From contig JAPTOF010000002.1 in NCBI GenBank assembly GCA_028554755.1, positions 8,419,001 through 8,483,000 of the forward strand: a stretch of 64,000 bases of DNA, in the 5' to 3' direction. Each line of letters opens with the position of its first letter. Positions within the stretch are counted from its first letter, which is position 1. The notes below the pieces were generated by a model. It was not told the DNA's origin. It was given only the letters and a program-made list of their open reading frames with translations, and did no database searches. This DNA comes from Cordia subcordata (lineage: Eukaryota > Streptophyta > Magnoliopsida > Boraginales > Cordiaceae). The position numbers were made by a program, and so were the translations under genes. Below, piece after piece: positions 1-11,326 of this stretch.

Positions 1-1285
1 CAAATTTCTTTTATAGTACTAGTGCCTGTTGATTATGTCAATTGGTCCGGTAATAATTTTCTATGAGGTCCACACTTCCTTGGAGCTTTATTTTTTAAAT
101 TCCAAATCTTTGAGTCTTGCTCTAGATGTATTTCAATGCAAAATTCCCACTTACTGAGTATTGTTTTGCTCACTATATCCCTTGAGTGTTTTCTTTTGTA
201 GAGCAGAAAAGAAAAACTTTGATGGGTGAAAATATGTGAAGAGAGCTCCTGGATCATTAGATAGTGATGCAAAAAGTTGGATCTTGCACGTTGCATTCAG
301 GGATGACGATAATTCTGAAGCTAGTAGTGATGATATAATTTCAATTGATGATTTTATTTGGATAATAATCAAGTATGTGACAGCATACTATTCTTTTGTG
401 GTCTATATATTTTTGGTGATGTTAGACGCTCTGCTTTTTAATATTATAGATGATTTGAGTTAATTAGAGAATTGGCCTTGCAAGCTTAAGTAGTGATCTT
501 CTTAAGCTTGCGGCAGTCACATCATTAGGTGTATCTTGGTGAAATTTTCGGGGTGTGACATGTTTGTACAATACTGTAAATTTTCCCAACGGTATCAACA
601 ATGTCAATTCCCTTTCAGGCATAACGCGCTTGCATGTATTCATAAATTCAAAAACAAGGGTAACTGCAATCCTAAACTGTCGCTATAGAAGTTATCCGCT
701 AAGCTTGCAAGCCAAAATCTCTTGAACTGATCAGGAAACTGCAGAAAGGCGAACCTTGTCCGTAAATTGTGCAATATAAATCAACACTTACTCCTCAATT
801 TTCCTTAGTGTGATAAGGTAACTAGTCAATGCATCAATATAGCAGCAGAACTTCCGATTTCCATCAAGTAGCCTCAGACAATGCTAAGTCTGAAAAACAT
901 TCTTGGAGAAATGCACCATTATGACAAGCAGCAGTCTTCAACAAGCTACATTCAGATCAGTGGTCTTTTTTTGTTGGCCAATCAGATCAATGGTCACTAC
1001 TCTCCTTTTAGGACCATTAAATTGAAGTCATCATTCTTCACCTCAAATGTTACAGCCTTCTGATCACTCTTTCCCATCACTGCATCTCTATTTAAAGGAT
1101 TTTCTGCTTGTACCATGTTAATCCCAGCCAGTGCAATTGGGTGCTCAACCAAACATCTCAACTTCTTGGGATTATTAGTTTACATGTGCACCACTTCTCC
1201 AGTCAATATTTGGAAGAACATGACACCATATCGCCGAGAACACGCAGTTGAAAATTATGGCTCATGCAACCCCTTAATCTTCAAT
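1..1285. other. Left-edge spacer, no recognised gene
   Basis: No gene family is recognised here. A plus-strand open stretch at 236-463 (75 codons, acidic serine/aspartate-rich middle) could be an exon of a gene to the left, but it matches nothing I know. A minus-strand open stretch at about 1016-1190 reads without stops for some 58 codons and looks protein-like (it includes the residues LVEHPIALAG and VKNDDFNLMV), yet it has no start, family or clear splice frame. It lies just downstream of the Ycf20-like gene and could be an old repeat or gene fragment. Both are left unassigned. Confidence 0.3.
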
Positions 1286-2080
1286 CTAGTACTTGAATGA
1301 ATCCAGGAAAAGACCAAGAGAGAGCCCTACCTTCCAATAATTGCACATGGTGATCAGTTTTCTCACATTATCAACTAAAGGAAGAGACACTCTATACATG
1401 AAAGCACCAATGCCCTCCACTACAACCACAGCAAGTGCAGCAGATAGAATATCCCAGTCACCTGTTTGCCCTATTACAGTGGCAAAAGCAGTTGCACAAT
1501 AGAACCCTGCCAAGAAGAAAAGTAACTTCATGGGGAGACTTTTCTGAAATTCTTTGATTCTTGCAGTAACCCTGATCTGAATAGCTTGGATGGTCCTAAT
1601 TAGGCGAGTTCTTCCATTGCGGTTATTTGTAGAGTTAGAATCTAAACCGCTCCCATCTGCAGAGCTTCTAATAGACCGAGCCATCCTCCTATTACAATTG
1701 GGCTAAAATGTTAAGACCACCAAGATTAAGCATAACATAGAAATCTTGAGAGTAATTTTGAGTGTTGACCCAAAAAAAAGAGTAATTTTGTGCAATATTT
1801 GCTTACACACATCAAATCTAAGTATAATATACATCCTCCTGTATGACAAAATATAAGTAGCACCTAGTAATCAAATCATAAAACAATGGACTCACTGGAA
1901 ATTGTTGATCAAATATTTCTGAGGCAGTTTAAGATACAGCAATTTGCCAAATGTAAATGCAGTTTTGCAACGGCAGAAAGCTAGGTAGCTGTCAGGGAAT
2001 CTTGATTTGTATTCTTCAAAATTTTGGAAAATGGAACTTGTGGAATAGCCAGGGTATGGCATTTTGGTTGCCACACCCAT
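1286..2080 (-). CDS. Ycf20-like chloroplast protein (two coding exons)
   Basis: Predicted CDS is the complement of 1896-2080 joined to 1286-1688, giving 195 aa, the usual length of plant Ycf20-like (DUF565) proteins. The exon 1 donor is CA|GTGAGT. The acceptor AATAG|GAGG restores the frame through CAG AGG ATG. Residues 1 to about 65 are basic and hydroxylated, like a plastid transit peptide. Two hydrophobic segments follow: about 116-135 (KLLFFLAGFYCATAFATV) and about 142-162, separated by the family signature GQTGDWD. The tail NYWKVGLSLGLFLDSFKY ends at a TAG. Arabidopsis members (NPQ6/NPQ7) are plastid proteins linked to non-photochemical quenching; a thylakoid role here is inferred from family. 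A shorter reading starting at residue 64 is possible but would drop the targeting region. The exon 1 Met is the first after an in-frame TAG. Confidence 0.88.
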
Positions 2081-3870
2081 AAAGGAACCTGCACGGCCAG
2101 AACTATAATGGTGAAAGATGCATAGAGTAATCTAAGATACATTGGTGTCAAGGTCCCCAATAACTGATACATGAGAAGCACTGGATTCAAGCCTCCTACC
2201 CTGTATGTCTTGATTCAAGAATCTTTCTTTTCATTTTTCAATTATTACCAAATATCAGAATAGACAACAATTTACCAACCAAGCTAGTCTAAAAATACAG
2301 TCGAAGCAGCCATGCAAAGTACAATCATAATGGATGCTATAATAATTTAAAAGAACAAGAAAACCCAAACAGAACTAGAGAGAGAGATGCAGACGAGGAG
2401 AGGGATATTGACTCGTAAGACATGTTGCCTACAGGTAATTTCATTCACAAAGTCTAGTAATTAGTTCCACACAATCGAGATCTCATTCTAGGTTTCCATC
2501 CAACTTGTCCTAGGTCTTCCTGTACCCTCAATATCTTGCACCTTTTACCAGGTGCCTCCACAAGCTGTCTCCTAACACATCCAGACCATCTCAAACGGTT
2601 CTCCAAAAGTTATCTATAAATATTAAAAAAGAAAAAAATTTCTGCAGATTTCCACACTTCAGAAACTCTGGCTGGCAGAGATAAATGTTTTTCTACAGAC
2701 GGAACCATAAAGTTCTGTAACTTCAAAAATGATGAGTCACAACCTTGCAGGAACCTAATCTCATTTACCTGAGCAAGATGAAATGCATGATTCCTGTGCA
2801 CTTATAAAAGCCAATTCTTTCATTAGGTATTAACAAATATGGATCACAGAATGGCTCTAGGAAAACAAAAATATCCAACTACAAAATACAATGGGTTACA
2901 AGATCATTGAAACTCTGAGGAGTCAGTGCACTAACTAAACTCTGGAGGTCAATTTATTTGCATGTGATGACCTTTATATATCATTGTGAGACTGCAAGGC
3001 CAAGAAAAGATTTAAAAGTGTAAGTTAGGGTCGAGGTAACCAAATCAATAAATCCTTGCTTTTGCAACCATGAAACCATGGATCTACATCAGAGAAAATT
3101 AAATCTTAGCAGTCAAACAGATCTAGTCCTCCATCATTATTTATTTAGTTTTCTAAAAGAATTTCCGCAAATTACACCCAAAAAAAAAAGAAAAAGAAAA
3201 AGAAAAAGGAACAAACTTCACTCGGTTTTCAAACTTGCAGACTCTTATCCATCTTCCCATGAAACAGCACAAAGAAATCAAGTAATACAGCACTTAAAAT
3301 GCACAGAAAGGGGAAAAGAGCAAATTGCATTCATTAAAGTTCACTAGATCATAACAATTCCGAACAGGAGTAAAAATAGCATTTCGAGCTTCATTTGCTT
3401 CCAATATTAAAAATGCAATAAGGCAATTCAACAATCGATCTACTAGAAAACTTTTGTTTTAAGGTTTTTATAGGCCACGTATGATAGACACAAGTGAATC
3501 TAACCCAACAAACAGGACATTGTGTACACCAAAAATGTCAGCTCTTAATCTTTCCATTGAGTTAATTTTGAAATGACATTCATATTTATTATAGAATATT
3601 TACTGAAAGCATATGAGCAAAAGACGATAGGAGAAATATAAAGTTAAGCAAAGAAATAGATGGAAACCCATTGAATAAAAGGCTAGTAGTCTAATAGCTC
3701 CTCATACGGACTTATATCATAAACACTGTCAACAGAACGAAAATGGAAAAAGGATGAAATAGAAGTAGGCTAGAAAATTGGATACCTCGTACCTCTGTGT
3801 GTGTGAGAGAGATGAAGAAATAGCAGATAGAGGGGTAATCGGTTTTTTTTTTTTTTTTTTTTTTTTTTTT
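2081..3870 (-). other. Probable 5' UTR exon and long 5' UTR intron of the Ycf20-like gene
   Basis: A minus-strand leader exon is suggested at about 3793-3870. It is rich in CT and CA repeats and ends at the donor GAG|GTACGAGG. The matching acceptor GTGCAG|GTTCC lies 8 bases before the start codon, which would leave an intron of about 1.7 kb. Inside the intron are a LINE remnant (2440-2605), a purine tract (3180-3210) and otherwise unstructured AT-rich DNA. A run of about 28 T (3842-3870 on plus) lies at the presumed leader start. This is inferred from splice consensus only. Confidence 0.4.
2440..2605 (-). mobile_element. LINE reverse-transcriptase tail remnant
   Basis: Minus-strand translation gives ENRLRWSGCVRRQLVEAP followed by a degenerate RP-T-W-like stretch. 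This is the signature found at the C-terminal end of the reverse-transcriptase ORF of plant LINEs (typically ENRLRWFGHV-R-). Only about 160 bp survive, and no poly-A tail or endonuclease domain is present. It lies in the presumed 5' UTR intron of the Ycf20-like gene, in the same orientation. Confidence 0.6.
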
Positions 3871-3890
3871 GGGGTTGACGAGGGGAGACC

Positions 3891-3897
3891 GTTTATA
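3891..3897 (-). promoter_or_regulatory. Candidate TATA box for the Ycf20-like gene
   Basis: The minus strand reads TATAAAC, 20-30 bases upstream of the CT/CA-rich leader exon ending at 3793. Its position fits a plant core promoter, but the T tract between them blurs the start site. Confidence 0.35.
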
Positions 3898-4079
3898 CTG
3901 TTGCTAGTCGACCACAAATGTTGGCTGCCAACGTTGGCCGCACCTAAATTCTTTTTACCACTGTGGAACCCATTCTTCTTTTTCTTTTCTTTTTTTCTTT
4001 TGGTGTCAAGCTATAGAACCCATTCTCAATGCTTTGAATTGATTGAATTATTTTAGATTTGTTATAAAACTAAACTAAA
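3898..4079. other. Spacer between the Ycf20-like promoter and the transposon nest
   Basis: Unique-looking DNA with pyrimidine tracts (about 3970-4005). It is probably the upstream region of the Ycf20-like gene, cut off at 4080 by the LTR of copia element H. No gene seen. Confidence 0.4.
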
Positions 4080-4357
4080 TGCTATAGAGGTAAACTAAGA
4101 ATTAGTTACAACACTAAAGAAAATAAGGAGAAGAGAGAGAGAGAGTATAATAAAAGGGAAGGGAACTCTTATTTTTTGATGTGTAAAAATTGCAATGCAA
4201 AGGGTCTCATTTATAAGGGCAATATAGAAGAAGTTATGTAAAATTAAATACATTATTCTAGTCTAAGTCTATTTTTGTAGGAATTCAAATAACTATATGT
4301 CATATATAATAAGTCATACCACGACCAATATCCACAATTGTTGATAATTTCATAATA
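4080..4357 (-). repeat. 3' LTR of copia H
   Basis: Read on minus, the LTR begins TATTATGAAATTATCAAC (canonical TG changed to TA) right after the polypurine tract ATCCAAAGGGGAG (about 4358-4370) and ends near CTCTATAGCA. The outer edge at 4080 is estimated from the expected TG on plus. A direct duplication of the adjacent 3' untranslated sequence (unit CTTTGGATATTCATC, about 4363 and 4410) sits beside it. The other LTR is not in the window. Confidence 0.5.
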
Positions 4358-4570
4358 CTCCCCTTTGGATATTCATCTTCTAAGAAAATGCCTCATTAAA
4401 AAAAAACTTTGGATATTCATCTTCTAAGAAAATGCCTCATTGAAAAAAACTTTACTAAGAAAAAACTCATTGCAACAAAAATTCTATGAAAGGAAAAAAA
4501 TACAATATTCTCATAAGGATTCATACCTGCCTCACTAAAAGACCTTGTCAGAAAAAACCTGGTAGGAAAA

Positions 4571-4822
4571 TGATAGATATCAGTTTATGTTCTAGAAGAC
4601 TCTATAAGAATAGTTAATTACTGCTGTATGATGTAATGGAATAACAAAAGTAGTTAGAGCACACATGTGCTAGTGTAATGGTGTGCCCAGCTGTGTCCAA
4701 CTGGACAAGAATTAGTTACTAAAGTCTGTTGGCTTAAAACTCTATAAAAATCTGAGTTAGTCTAAATCTCATTTCATTCAGAAATAATAACACTTTCTTC
4801 TCTCTGAAATTCTCTCTTATTA
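4571..4822 (+). repeat. 5' LTR of copia P
   Basis: Starts TGATAGATATCAG and ends CTCTCTTATTA. It aligns end to end with 18212-18463. A TATA-like motif ACTCTATAAAAATC lies about 80 bases before its end. Confidence 0.9.
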
Positions 4823-4839
4823 TGGTATTCAGAGCTAGG
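4823..4839 (+). promoter_or_regulatory. Primer-binding site of copia P (initiator tRNA-Met type)
   Basis: TGGTATTCAGAGCTAGG follows the LTR directly. The copia consensus is TGGTATCAGAGC; here one extra T splits it, so the site is probably decayed. Confidence 0.8.
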
Positions 4840-5063
4840 CTAGTCCTGGCATTTTTTCTTTTTTCGAAAATTGCTTCACAGTTTTCATCCATTGACGCAC
4901 TCACCTAGGGTTTCTTCTGTAGAGAACTTATTATATCTCTATTTTTAACCAATAGAATTCTCTCTAAATTCAATCGAAGATCCATTACAGCCGTGCAAAT
5001 CAAACTATTGAATTAGTTTTCTAGTTTGTTCAATCTGTTTCTTTCTCCTTCAAGTTCTCTCCC

Positions 5064-6253
5064 ATGGCATTTACTTTATTTGCTACTACTGGTGATCACA
5101 CTGAAGAATTATCTACTAGATTGAAGATTCTCATCAGTAACATTGAAACTTTGGTGGATGTCAAGCTTGATAACACCAATTATGTTCCTTGGACATCTCA
5201 GCTACAAGTTCTTCTTAAAACCTCCAAACTATTTAATCAAGTGACTAGTAGAATTTTAACCCCTCCTATAATGATTGTTGATGCTTCTGGTCATTCTCAA
5301 CTAAATCTAGAGTATGACAAATGGAAAACCCAGGATGAATACCTTAAATCCTGTTTGTTTACAACAATGACCACTGCAATTCAATCACAAGTATTTCACC
5401 TTTACACTGCCAGTCAAGTGTGGTCTGCTCTTGCACTTAGGTATTGTTCATTGAGCAGATCTCATGTTTATCAACTTAAATTGCAACATTTTAATCTTTC
5501 GAAGGGTATCATGTCTATGCAACCATATTTAGACCATGTTAAGACTATCATTGATAGTCTGTCCAGTGTTAATGAACCAGTTTCTCAATAAGACTTGATT
5601 GTACATGTTCTCAAAGGGTTGCCCACTGAATATCAATCTTTTAAAGCCTCTATTAAAGTTAGGTCTACCCTTATAACAATCACAGAACTATCCTCTCTTC
5701 ATATCTCTGAGGAATTACATCTCAAAACGGAGACTTCTCTCTCCCTCACAAACTTTTTAGGACAAAACATTAATGTTTCACTATACTTTCAAGCACAACC
5801 TACTAATAATCAGGGCAAAGAAAAGGGGAATTCTTATAATAGAAAAGGTAGAGCTGGTAAAGGAAATAGAATAGAAGCTCAAGTCAGGAATTTTTCAGTT
5901 TCTACTGGTCAAGGTCTTCTAGGACCAACACCAGCATCTTTTGGTTCATCCACTAACATAAGGTCACTCCATAGACTGGTGCATAAACCACTAAAGTTTA
6001 CTATCAAATCTGTGGCAAACCCAATCATGTGGCTTTCAACTGTTGGCATAGGTATGACTTTAACTATCAGGGTCAGCAACGTAGAAAGCAAGCTTATACT
6101 GCTCAGGTACATTATTCCTCTACTAGTATATAACAGTGGGTGTTAGATTCAAAATCCAAAACTCATGTCACCAATTATTTGAGCCAACTGCAAGGTTTTG
6201 ACCAGACTTTGACCATTAAAAGCATGGGTGATGGTACTCTTCTAACTAATTCT
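5064..6253 (+). pseudogene. Copia P gag and start of protease (broken)
   Basis: The frame opens at ATG 5064 and covers a copia-type gag (KLDNTNYVPWTSQLQVLL, LYTASQVWSALALRY, then LIVHVLKGLPTEYQSF). An in-frame TAA at 5589-5591 interrupts it, and the same frame then runs to 6146. After a further frame change the protease region follows (WVLDSKSKTHVTN, with the Asp-Ser-Gly active site altered to DSK, then GDGTLL). Element M interrupts it at 6254. The Lys/Gly/Asn-rich stretch around 5800-5890 is where a nucleocapsid would lie, but no intact zinc knuckle is seen. Not functional. Confidence 0.8.
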
Positions 6254-7250
6254 TGTTAGAAACTAGTAATAAAATAAAGCAGAAATAATAACAAGGCAAA
6301 TAGAAACTGAATTAGAAATAACGAATAAACAAGAATAAACGAAATTAGTCGAGGCTTGAGATACACGATTTCCTTAAAGGATTTACGCCCTTTCACACGG
6401 TGCTAAAGGTTATGGCGTATCCTTCCCAGGATACAACGACTATACCTCTTGACTATGGTAGCACACCGAAGCAAGAGCCGGCGAACAAGAAGCATAGGAC
6501 TCTCTCTGTATGAAGGAAATAAGACTAGCAGAATGCTTATAAAAGTACGCTATGTGCTAACACGGGAATGCTCGGGTATATAGCTCCTTCTGGACACGGC
6601 TATATATAGTGGAGCAAAGAGGAGCAGCCAGCAAAAAGCAATTAAGGGAGCCATAAACTCTGTCCCTCTAACAGTCAAAAACGTCCAAGAAATAAGCTCA
6701 CCTGATGCCAATAAGCAAAACGTGCTAAAGAGTAAATCCCTAGCTTTAATGTATCAGTTACGTCCTTTTCAAAATCTTCAGATGTTTGAGTTTTTCCAAA
6801 AAAAAAATACAAACCGGAGTGAAAATCCGTGCCACACCCACACCCGCGCCGCGTCCGGACCGCCGCCGGCGTGCGTCGTGCGCAGCACGCGCACGCGTGT
6901 GGTGGGTTTAGTACCATGCCCACCATGTATAGTCTTCCCTCCATATGCCTCACTGGCACACCTCATAAAGGAATCTATATATAAAGTGAGAAAAGTTTAA
7001 TGGTTTTCCTATGTGGGATACAAACCAACAAACAACCAAATCTAACAACCAAACTAGTAACACACTCAACTTTGGTTGCTAATTTCTCATTCACCTTTAA
7101 TCCGTTTCTAACATGAAAATATATCATGTTAATCCACTCGAAACAAGAAACATAACGATATCAACTACCGACCCTTTTGACGTGCGGGACTTAACTCAAC
7201 AATTGAGTCAATATTGCTTTGACCTCATGTTAAAGCATTCTAAACTAACA
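6254..7250 (-). repeat. 3' LTR of copia M (left copy)
   Basis: 997 bp, TGTTAGAAACTAG to TTCTAAACTAACA. Compared with the right copy it carries a GC-rich stretch at about 6856-6900 (runs of CGCCG and GCACGCG) that the right LTR lacks. Flanked inside by the polypurine tract TGTGGGGAA (minus) at 7251-7259. Confidence 0.92.
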
Positions 7251-7259
7251 TTCCCCACA

Positions 7260-7927
7260 TGAATGAAAATTAGCTGACTACTATGCAAATATGCAAATGC
7301 GTCCGGAAAGAAATACTGCCTCAGGATAGGTAACTTTTGGCTTTGAACCTTCCTTAGTGTATACCATCGAATTTACTCACGACGATGGATCGATGTTTTG
7401 AATCGTTCAGCTTTAGTGTAAATCAAGACAACAAAGATATACACAGCATCTCTTAATACACTTTTAGTTCTCACGGTTGTGTTCATTTTGGCCCTGAACA
7501 ACTCCCGGTATTCATGAGTACTCAGAGAATTCAGCCTACAATTCTCTTAGGAGCGGCCCCTTCTTACTCATATAGGTGATTCTTCGTGAAGAGTATCTTG
7601 CTATACTCCACTTGGTTTTCCCAAGCTACAAAGATCATTAAAAGCTAAGCTTATCCTATACCCCACAGTCGCATCATCGCTTGTCATAGGAATGGGTAAA
7701 GGAGGCTTATGCCCTACAAAGGCTTGAATAAAGTCATGCATAATCCAGTTTCCCCTTTGAACCAAGATTCAGGGATCTCCTGTCAGCGAGGTAGGGTTGA
7801 CAATTATAATGACCTTTTAGTTACTCTGTAGGCTTAAGACCCATTCCACTCGACAACTTAAGAACTTGCTCTCTATTTACACCTTTGGTGAGTGGATCCG
7901 CAATATTATCCTTAGACTTTACATAAT
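7260..7927 (-). other. 3' non-coding and decayed RNase H tail of copia M
   Basis: Lies between the 3' LTR and the readable RNase H. No long frame. The minus strand near 7860-7927 still holds fragments of the tail of the polyprotein (the plus-strand gatccgcaatattatc corresponds to D-N-I-A-D). The remainder is untranslated copia 3' DNA. Confidence 0.5.
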
Positions 7928-8281
7928 CTAAAGTAATAATCCCATTTGAGAGCAATCGTTAATGCAGTGATGTCTACAGCGTATATGCCTAGACTTACCA
8001 TTATACATAACACTTTGTGCCCTGCCAATCGCTGATTGACTATCACAGTGAATGCTAATAGCAGCTACAGGTTTTGACCAACATGCAATGTCCTCTAAGA
8101 ATTGTCGAAGCCATTCTGCTTCTTCTCCAGCTTTGTCTAAAGCAATAAATTCAGACTCCATAGTAGATCTGGCTAGACATGTCTGCTTAGAGGACTTCCA
8201 TGACACACGCTCCAAATAAGGTAAAGACGTATCCACTTGTGGATCTTGAGTCTTTTGTGTCCGATATCCAATTCGCGTCAC
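7928..8281 (-). pseudogene. Copia M RNase H domain (fragment)
   Basis: Contains [36 protein letters not shown] and [18 protein letters not shown], the Tork-clade copia RNase H core, then SRHIRCRHH. It joins the RT frame at 8281 through a frame change, and the tail beyond GLLL is lost to a stop. RNase H would remove the RNA strand during reverse transcription. Not functional here. Confidence 0.85.
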
Positions 8282-8774
8282 TATATCCTTCTAACACACT
8301 GGAAAAGTAGTACAGGCAACGCGTATTTCATGGTGTATCTCAAGTATCTTAAGACCCTGATTAGTGCAACCCAATGTTCTTGACTTGGATTACTAGTGTA
8401 TCTACTTAGCCTATTCACAGCGCAAGCTATGTCGGGTCTTGTACAGTTCATAACGTACATTAGACTCCCAACGATCCGGGAATACTCCAATTGAGATACC
8501 CCTTCACTTGTATTTTTCCTTAGATGTACACTTACATCTAAAGGAGTCTTTGCAATCCCGATGTCACTGTTATTATGCTTGTTCAGTATTTTCTCGATGT
8601 AATGAGATTGAGACAAGGCTAGACCTTCAGGTGTTTTAATGATTTTTATGCCCAGGATTACATCGGCAACACCCATGTCTTTCATTTCAAAATTTCGGGA
8701 GAGCATCTTCTTTGTAGACACAATCGCTTCATTATTCTTTCCCATAATAAGCATGTCGTCTACATAAAGGCAAA
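8281..8774 (-). pseudogene. Copia M reverse transcriptase, C-terminal half
   Basis: Begins at the solo-LTR A junction with FCLYVDDMLIMGKN, the YVDD catalytic box of copia RT. It continues through VILGIKIIKTPEGLALSQS, a standard connection segment, and GSLMYVMNCTRPDIACAVN. The frame ends at 8281 in a stop just before the RNase H block. It is continuous with the N-terminal half at 10562-11326 once solo LTR A and one target duplication are discounted. Confidence 0.88.
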
Positions 8775-9093
8775 TGATGAGTTGTGATTTGGTGTGTGTT
8801 TGCATCGCCATTTACTTATACTTTAGAGGTGTTGAATGCTTATAATGATGCATTAGTGTAGTACTTTTGATAGGAATAGGCTTAAGTGTGAATAAATGTG
8901 CATATTGAGTTTAAGAGATAAAATGCTACACTAATAGCTTATTTTCAATGATTCAGGTGACTTTGGGTTAAGATAAAGATTGAACAATGAAAGGTGATGA
9001 AGATAGGACATGCACGGGTCTAAGGGAGAAGACTAAAGGCCGAAATGACAAAAAATTGGATTAAGGAAGTCAGCCGGACGCTAAGGAAGAATA

Positions 9094-9245
9094 GCCGGTC
9101 GACCGGCCACTCCAGAGCTTCGTCGGTGCCGAACGACTTCTTCAAGAGCCGGTCGACCGGCTAGGTCGACCGGCCACTCCAGAGAGCCCTTGAAGAAAGC
9201 CGGTCGAGTACTCCAGAGGCCGGTCGACCGTCTAAGTCGACCGGC
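9094..9245. repeat. Array of GTCGAC palindromes in solo LTR A
   Basis: The palindrome GCCGGTCGACCGGC occurs complete at 9094-9107 and 9148-9161. Partial copies lie at 9164-9173, 9199-9207, 9219-9230 and 9235-9245, several followed by the motif CACTCCAGAG. It is far richer in GC and CpG than its surroundings and lies just upstream of the LTR TATA box, where U3 regulatory repeats are expected. Confidence 0.75.
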
Positions 9246-9257
9246 TATGCGCGAATC

Positions 9258-9265
9258 TATAAATA
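9258..9265 (+). promoter_or_regulatory. TATA box of LTR A
   Basis: TATAAATA after the palindrome array. The same box is at 22601-22608 in LTR C. It defines plus as the transcription direction of this LTR. Confidence 0.6.
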
Positions 9266-9586
9266 AAGACCGATGCGGAGCAGAAAGAGGGGAGAGTTTT
9301 TACACACATTTCACACCTATTCTCACACACACTTAACCCTATTCCCTAGCCGCCTCACACACCCTTTTCACATACTTTTCACGAAGAACCAAGCTTCGTT
9401 GGAGGATTCAAACGCTTTGGAATCGAGATTGTTTACAAGCTGTGTTCTAAAATCGCTAGGATGAAAGGGGAGTTTCATTATATCTCTTTCATTCTATTTT
9501 CTATTATGTCTGAGTAGGCTTGTATAGGGTGATTAAACTTATGTAATGGGTTAATTTTATACTTTTATGATATGGGATATGATGGC

Positions 9587-9624
<38 letters not shown>

Positions 9625-10561
9625 TTGATTTGTTTTGTTTAATTGGGTGTTCTTTCATTCATGTCTATGTGTTTGATAGAATACTTAGATGAGTACATAT
9701 ATATTAATTGAAGTTTGTTTGTTACTAAACACATCTAATTCATGCTGTACTCATGTCTATGTGTTTATACATGGATGTTATGAAGTGGGTAGTGCTTTTA
9801 TTCATGTCTATATGCGTATTTGCCTGCCTAGTAACAAGCATAATTTCAATATCACATGTGTATGAATGTTAGTCAAATCATGCTGTAGTGATCTTAGAAT
9901 GACGGAGTATAATTTAGGGCTAATCTAGGTCGAGTTTCCTTTGGCTTTAAATCCAGCCAATAGGTTTCAGGATAGATTTAGTCGACCTTAGCAACACTAG
10001 GTCTTGGCTTTAAACCCAGCCAACGGTTTAGGTACTAGGGTAGGTTCATTCTAAGCCACCTAGGAAGTTAATTAGTCCTCTTGAGGCCCTAGGTCATAAG
10101 GACCACGCCGTAGCTCTAGGAGACGTCGCCAGGACGGACCCGCACCGAGTCCTAGGGGAAATCAGGACACTAACTAACAACCTAGTTAAGAGCACTTTTG
10201 ATAGTTAGCCATCATCCCTTAATCCCATAGCATTTGAGTATGGAATTACCCATTCATAAGTCCAAGTCACCCTAATCCCTTTCCAATTGTTAGTTTCTTC
10301 TTAATCAACCTGCGTCCTTTTTGTTTTTATCATAGTTTAGTTTTTTTTCATTTACTTAGAGCTCCCGACAATCCAAACCTTCACAAGAAAAAGTACACTT
10401 AGTTTAGATCTTTCTTTTTAGCTCTTTTAGGACACCAAGCATAGGATACATTCACGATATTCACGCCTCCCTGTGGTTCGACACCCGCACTCGTAAACAC
10501 TGTATTGCACAATCCGTATGCTTGCGGGTCTTTTAAAACTTGCACTCATAAGAAGACATCA

Positions 10562-11326
10562 GAAAACAATGACAAAATTTTGATCTGTTCCTTTCCAATA
10601 AACACACTTGTCACACTCGTTGATTTTGAACCCATTTACAAGCATGACTTGATCAAATTTCTCATGCCATTGCTTAGGTGCTTGTTTTAAACCGTAAAGA
10701 GATTTCACAAGCTTACACAGTTTTTTCTCTTGACCTGGAACTACAAACCCTTTAGGTTGTTCCATATAGATCTCCTCTTTTAGATCTCCATTCAAGAAAG
10801 CCGTTTTTACATCCATTTGATATATCTCCAAACTATATATAGTTGCAATAGCTATCAACATTCGAATAGATGTAATTCTAGTTACCGGTGAATATGTGTC
10901 AAAATAATCTAGACCCTCCTTTTGATTATAGCCTTTTATAACCAATCGGGCCTTATATTTGTCTATTGATCCATCTGCCTTCATCTTCTTTCTGAAAATC
11001 CATTTACACCCTAAAGGCTTATTTCTAAGAGGTAGATCTACTAATTCCCAAGTATGGTTGTGCATGATAGACTCAATTTTACTATTCACCGCCTGTTGCC
11101 AAAGAGGTGCCTCAAGAGTAGACATGGCTTCCTTGAAAGTTCTGGGCTCACTTTCTAACATAAATGTTATTAAATCAGGCCCGAAAGACGTAGAGGTTCT
11201 TGCCCTTTTACTACGTCTAGGTTCATGAGCTGTAGCCTCTTTATCTACATCTGAATGGTCAAGACCCCTTTTAGACGAACCAGGTTCAGAAGAATTTGAT
11301 TCTTTTGACCCTTTATATGGAAACAT
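10562..11326 (-). pseudogene. Copia M reverse transcriptase, N-terminal half
   Basis: A linker rich in Ser and charged residues leads into EPRTFKEAMSTLEAPLWQQA, then HNHTWELVDLPLRNKPLGCK, YKARLVIKGYNQKEGLDYFD, TYSPVTRITSIRMLIAIA and MDVKTAFLNGDLKEEIYMEQ, all classic copia RT blocks. The frame is cut at FVIVF by solo LTR A. Reading resumes with CLYVDD at 8774. Intact motifs show the RT was functional until that insertion. Confidence 0.9.

Larger units (their letters stand above)
8775..10561. mobile_element. Solo LTR A (about 1.79 kb) inside copia M reverse transcriptase
   Basis: Ends are TGATGAGTT and GACATCA, with near-perfect 5-bp target duplications GCAAA (8770-8774) and GAAAA (10562-10566). 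It has no internal coding and matches solo LTR C (22140-23932) almost base for base. The insertion point is precisely between the two halves of the M reverse-transcriptase frame. It contains a GTCGAC-palindrome array (9094-9245), a TATA box (9258-9265), a TA microsatellite (about 9590-9620), a block with repeated GGCTTTAAA-CCAGCCAA motifs (9940-10030), and a CTCCCTGTGGTTCGACAC motif near its end. Length and that last motif suggest a Ty3/gypsy family, but no internal region is present to prove it. Confidence 0.88.

Noticed and set aside
6675..7000. Overlapping frames in the GC-rich part of the M LTR
   Set aside because: Lie fully inside an LTR and are not conserved between the two LTRs.
9273..9464. 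63-codon plus frame in solo LTR A
   Set aside because: Lies in the transcribed leader of an LTR, and the copy in C is altered; no protein features.
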